A stretch of 64,000 nucleotides of DNA, from positions 71,268-135,267 of the forward strand of contig JBKQHQ010000216.1 of NCBI GenBank assembly GCA_052148715.1, written 5' to 3'. This document shows positions 63,740-64,000 of the stretch, in pieces; the stretch's first letter is position 1, and each line of letters begins with the position of its first letter. The position numbers and the translations under genes are program-made. Below the pieces are notes generated by a model. It was not told where the DNA came from. It saw only the letters and a program-made list of their open reading frames with translations, and did no database searches. Source of the DNA: JBKQHQ01 sp052148715 (GTDB lineage Bacteria > Pseudomonadota > Alphaproteobacteria > Rhizobiales > Xanthobacteraceae).

Positions 63740-63883
63740 GTTTCAATGGGCCACAGGCGCTGCCGCAAACCGGTGCCTACCACAGGAACTCGGGTGTTCC
63801 GACTGCCTATCTAATTATTTGCAAGCCGGAAACATCCGACTTGCAACGTCAAGCCCGGGGCAGGTTTTGCCGCAAGATGCGCC

Positions 63884-64000
63884 TCACTTCTTCTCCGCCT
63901 TCTCCGCCCCTCCGGCAGCCGCGCCAGCCGCAGGCGCCGCGCCGGGCGCACCGCCGGCAGGGGCCGCGCCGGGCGCCCCCGGAGCGCCGGCCTCGGCAGG
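63884..64000 (-). CDS. rplY: Ribosomal protein bL25 (Ctc type), C-terminal part only
   Basis: The last 38 codons before the window edge encode an Ala/Gly/Pro-rich tail ending AEKAEKK, read from 64000 down to the stop at 63884. This tail and its place directly upstream of pth are characteristic of the long bL25/Ctc protein of alphaproteobacteria, which binds 5S rRNA. The 5S-binding domain lies outside the window. Confidence 0.8.
   Translation of the reverse strand, partial: PAEAGAPGAPGAAPAGGAPGAAPAAGAAAGGAEKAEKK

Overview
The window is GC-rich chromosomal DNA of an alphaproteobacterium, most likely Hyphomicrobiales (Bradyrhizobium / Xanthobacteraceae-like). Pointers are the rplY-pth-ychF order at the right end, a UvrB with a long N-terminal extension, small YjiS-like, DUF4282, SemiSWEET and 54-57 aa membrane or helical proteins typical of these genomes, and CVNH and C14-caspase secreted proteins. 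No rRNA, tRNA or CRISPR array was recognised. All functions are read from sequence motifs and remembered family patterns; no database search was possible.

Layout. 0.4-6 kb: a methyltransferase, a periplasmic Cache protein, then a phenylacetate-CoA-ligase-like gene and a DpgC-like cofactor-free dioxygenase separated by an unusual 11-12 bp tandem array, then a DUF5681 gene pair. 6-9 kb: a small accessory cassette (Nmad3-like protein, an unrecognised companion and a convergent membrane protein) bracketed by two 119-bp direct repeats that belong to a dispersed repeat family. 9-18 kb: hydrolases, a TPR-caspase, an F420-type oxidoreductase, GST, AraC regulator, a CVNH-LprI-like protein and several gene relics. 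18-23 kb: truncated integrase and a DUF1800-DUF1501-DUF1800 operon. 23.6-30 kb: small proteins, a sulfatase with its own formylglycine-generating enzyme, an L,D-transpeptidase and a phytoene-desaturase-like oxidoreductase. 30.6-34.4 kb: a complete sulfate ABC operon (sbp-cysT-cysW-cysA). 34.6-39 kb: MetE-like protein, CWC protein, aldo/keto reductase, ABC exporter, then an AT-rich orphan gene beside an ABC-exporter relic.

40.8-47 kb is the most striking region. Full-length uvrB is followed by a two-gene AT-richer module (AAA ATPase plus RloB/TOPRIM-like protein, resembling AbiL/RloAB-type phage defence). Immediately after it comes a second copy of the last 498 nt of uvrB, diverged almost only at synonymous sites. 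The module therefore sits between two alleles of the uvrB 3' end, as expected if it arrived with donor uvrB sequence and recombined in. A BrnT-type toxin-antitoxin pair lies directly beyond.

47-52.6 kb: a yjfLMC-like operon (DUF1190-like, ATP-grasp glutathionylspermidine-synthase-like, DUF350) translationally coupled to a NitT/TauT-type binding protein, a second caspase and a hydrolase. 52.6-54.7 kb: a type II restriction-modification pair with a BglII-like D...ExQ endonuclease, divergent from a HExxH protein. 54.7-64 kb: a VOC protein, a hybrid histidine kinase with a strong terminator, several small proteins, tandem MaoC dehydratases, and the conserved ychF-pth-rplY block, cut off at the window edge.

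The window thus alternates conserved core genes with at least three accessory insertions: the Nmad cassette, the uvrB-flanked ATPase/RloB module, and the R-M locus. A sulfur theme (sulfatase, its maturase and sulfate uptake) lies between 24 and 34 kb.
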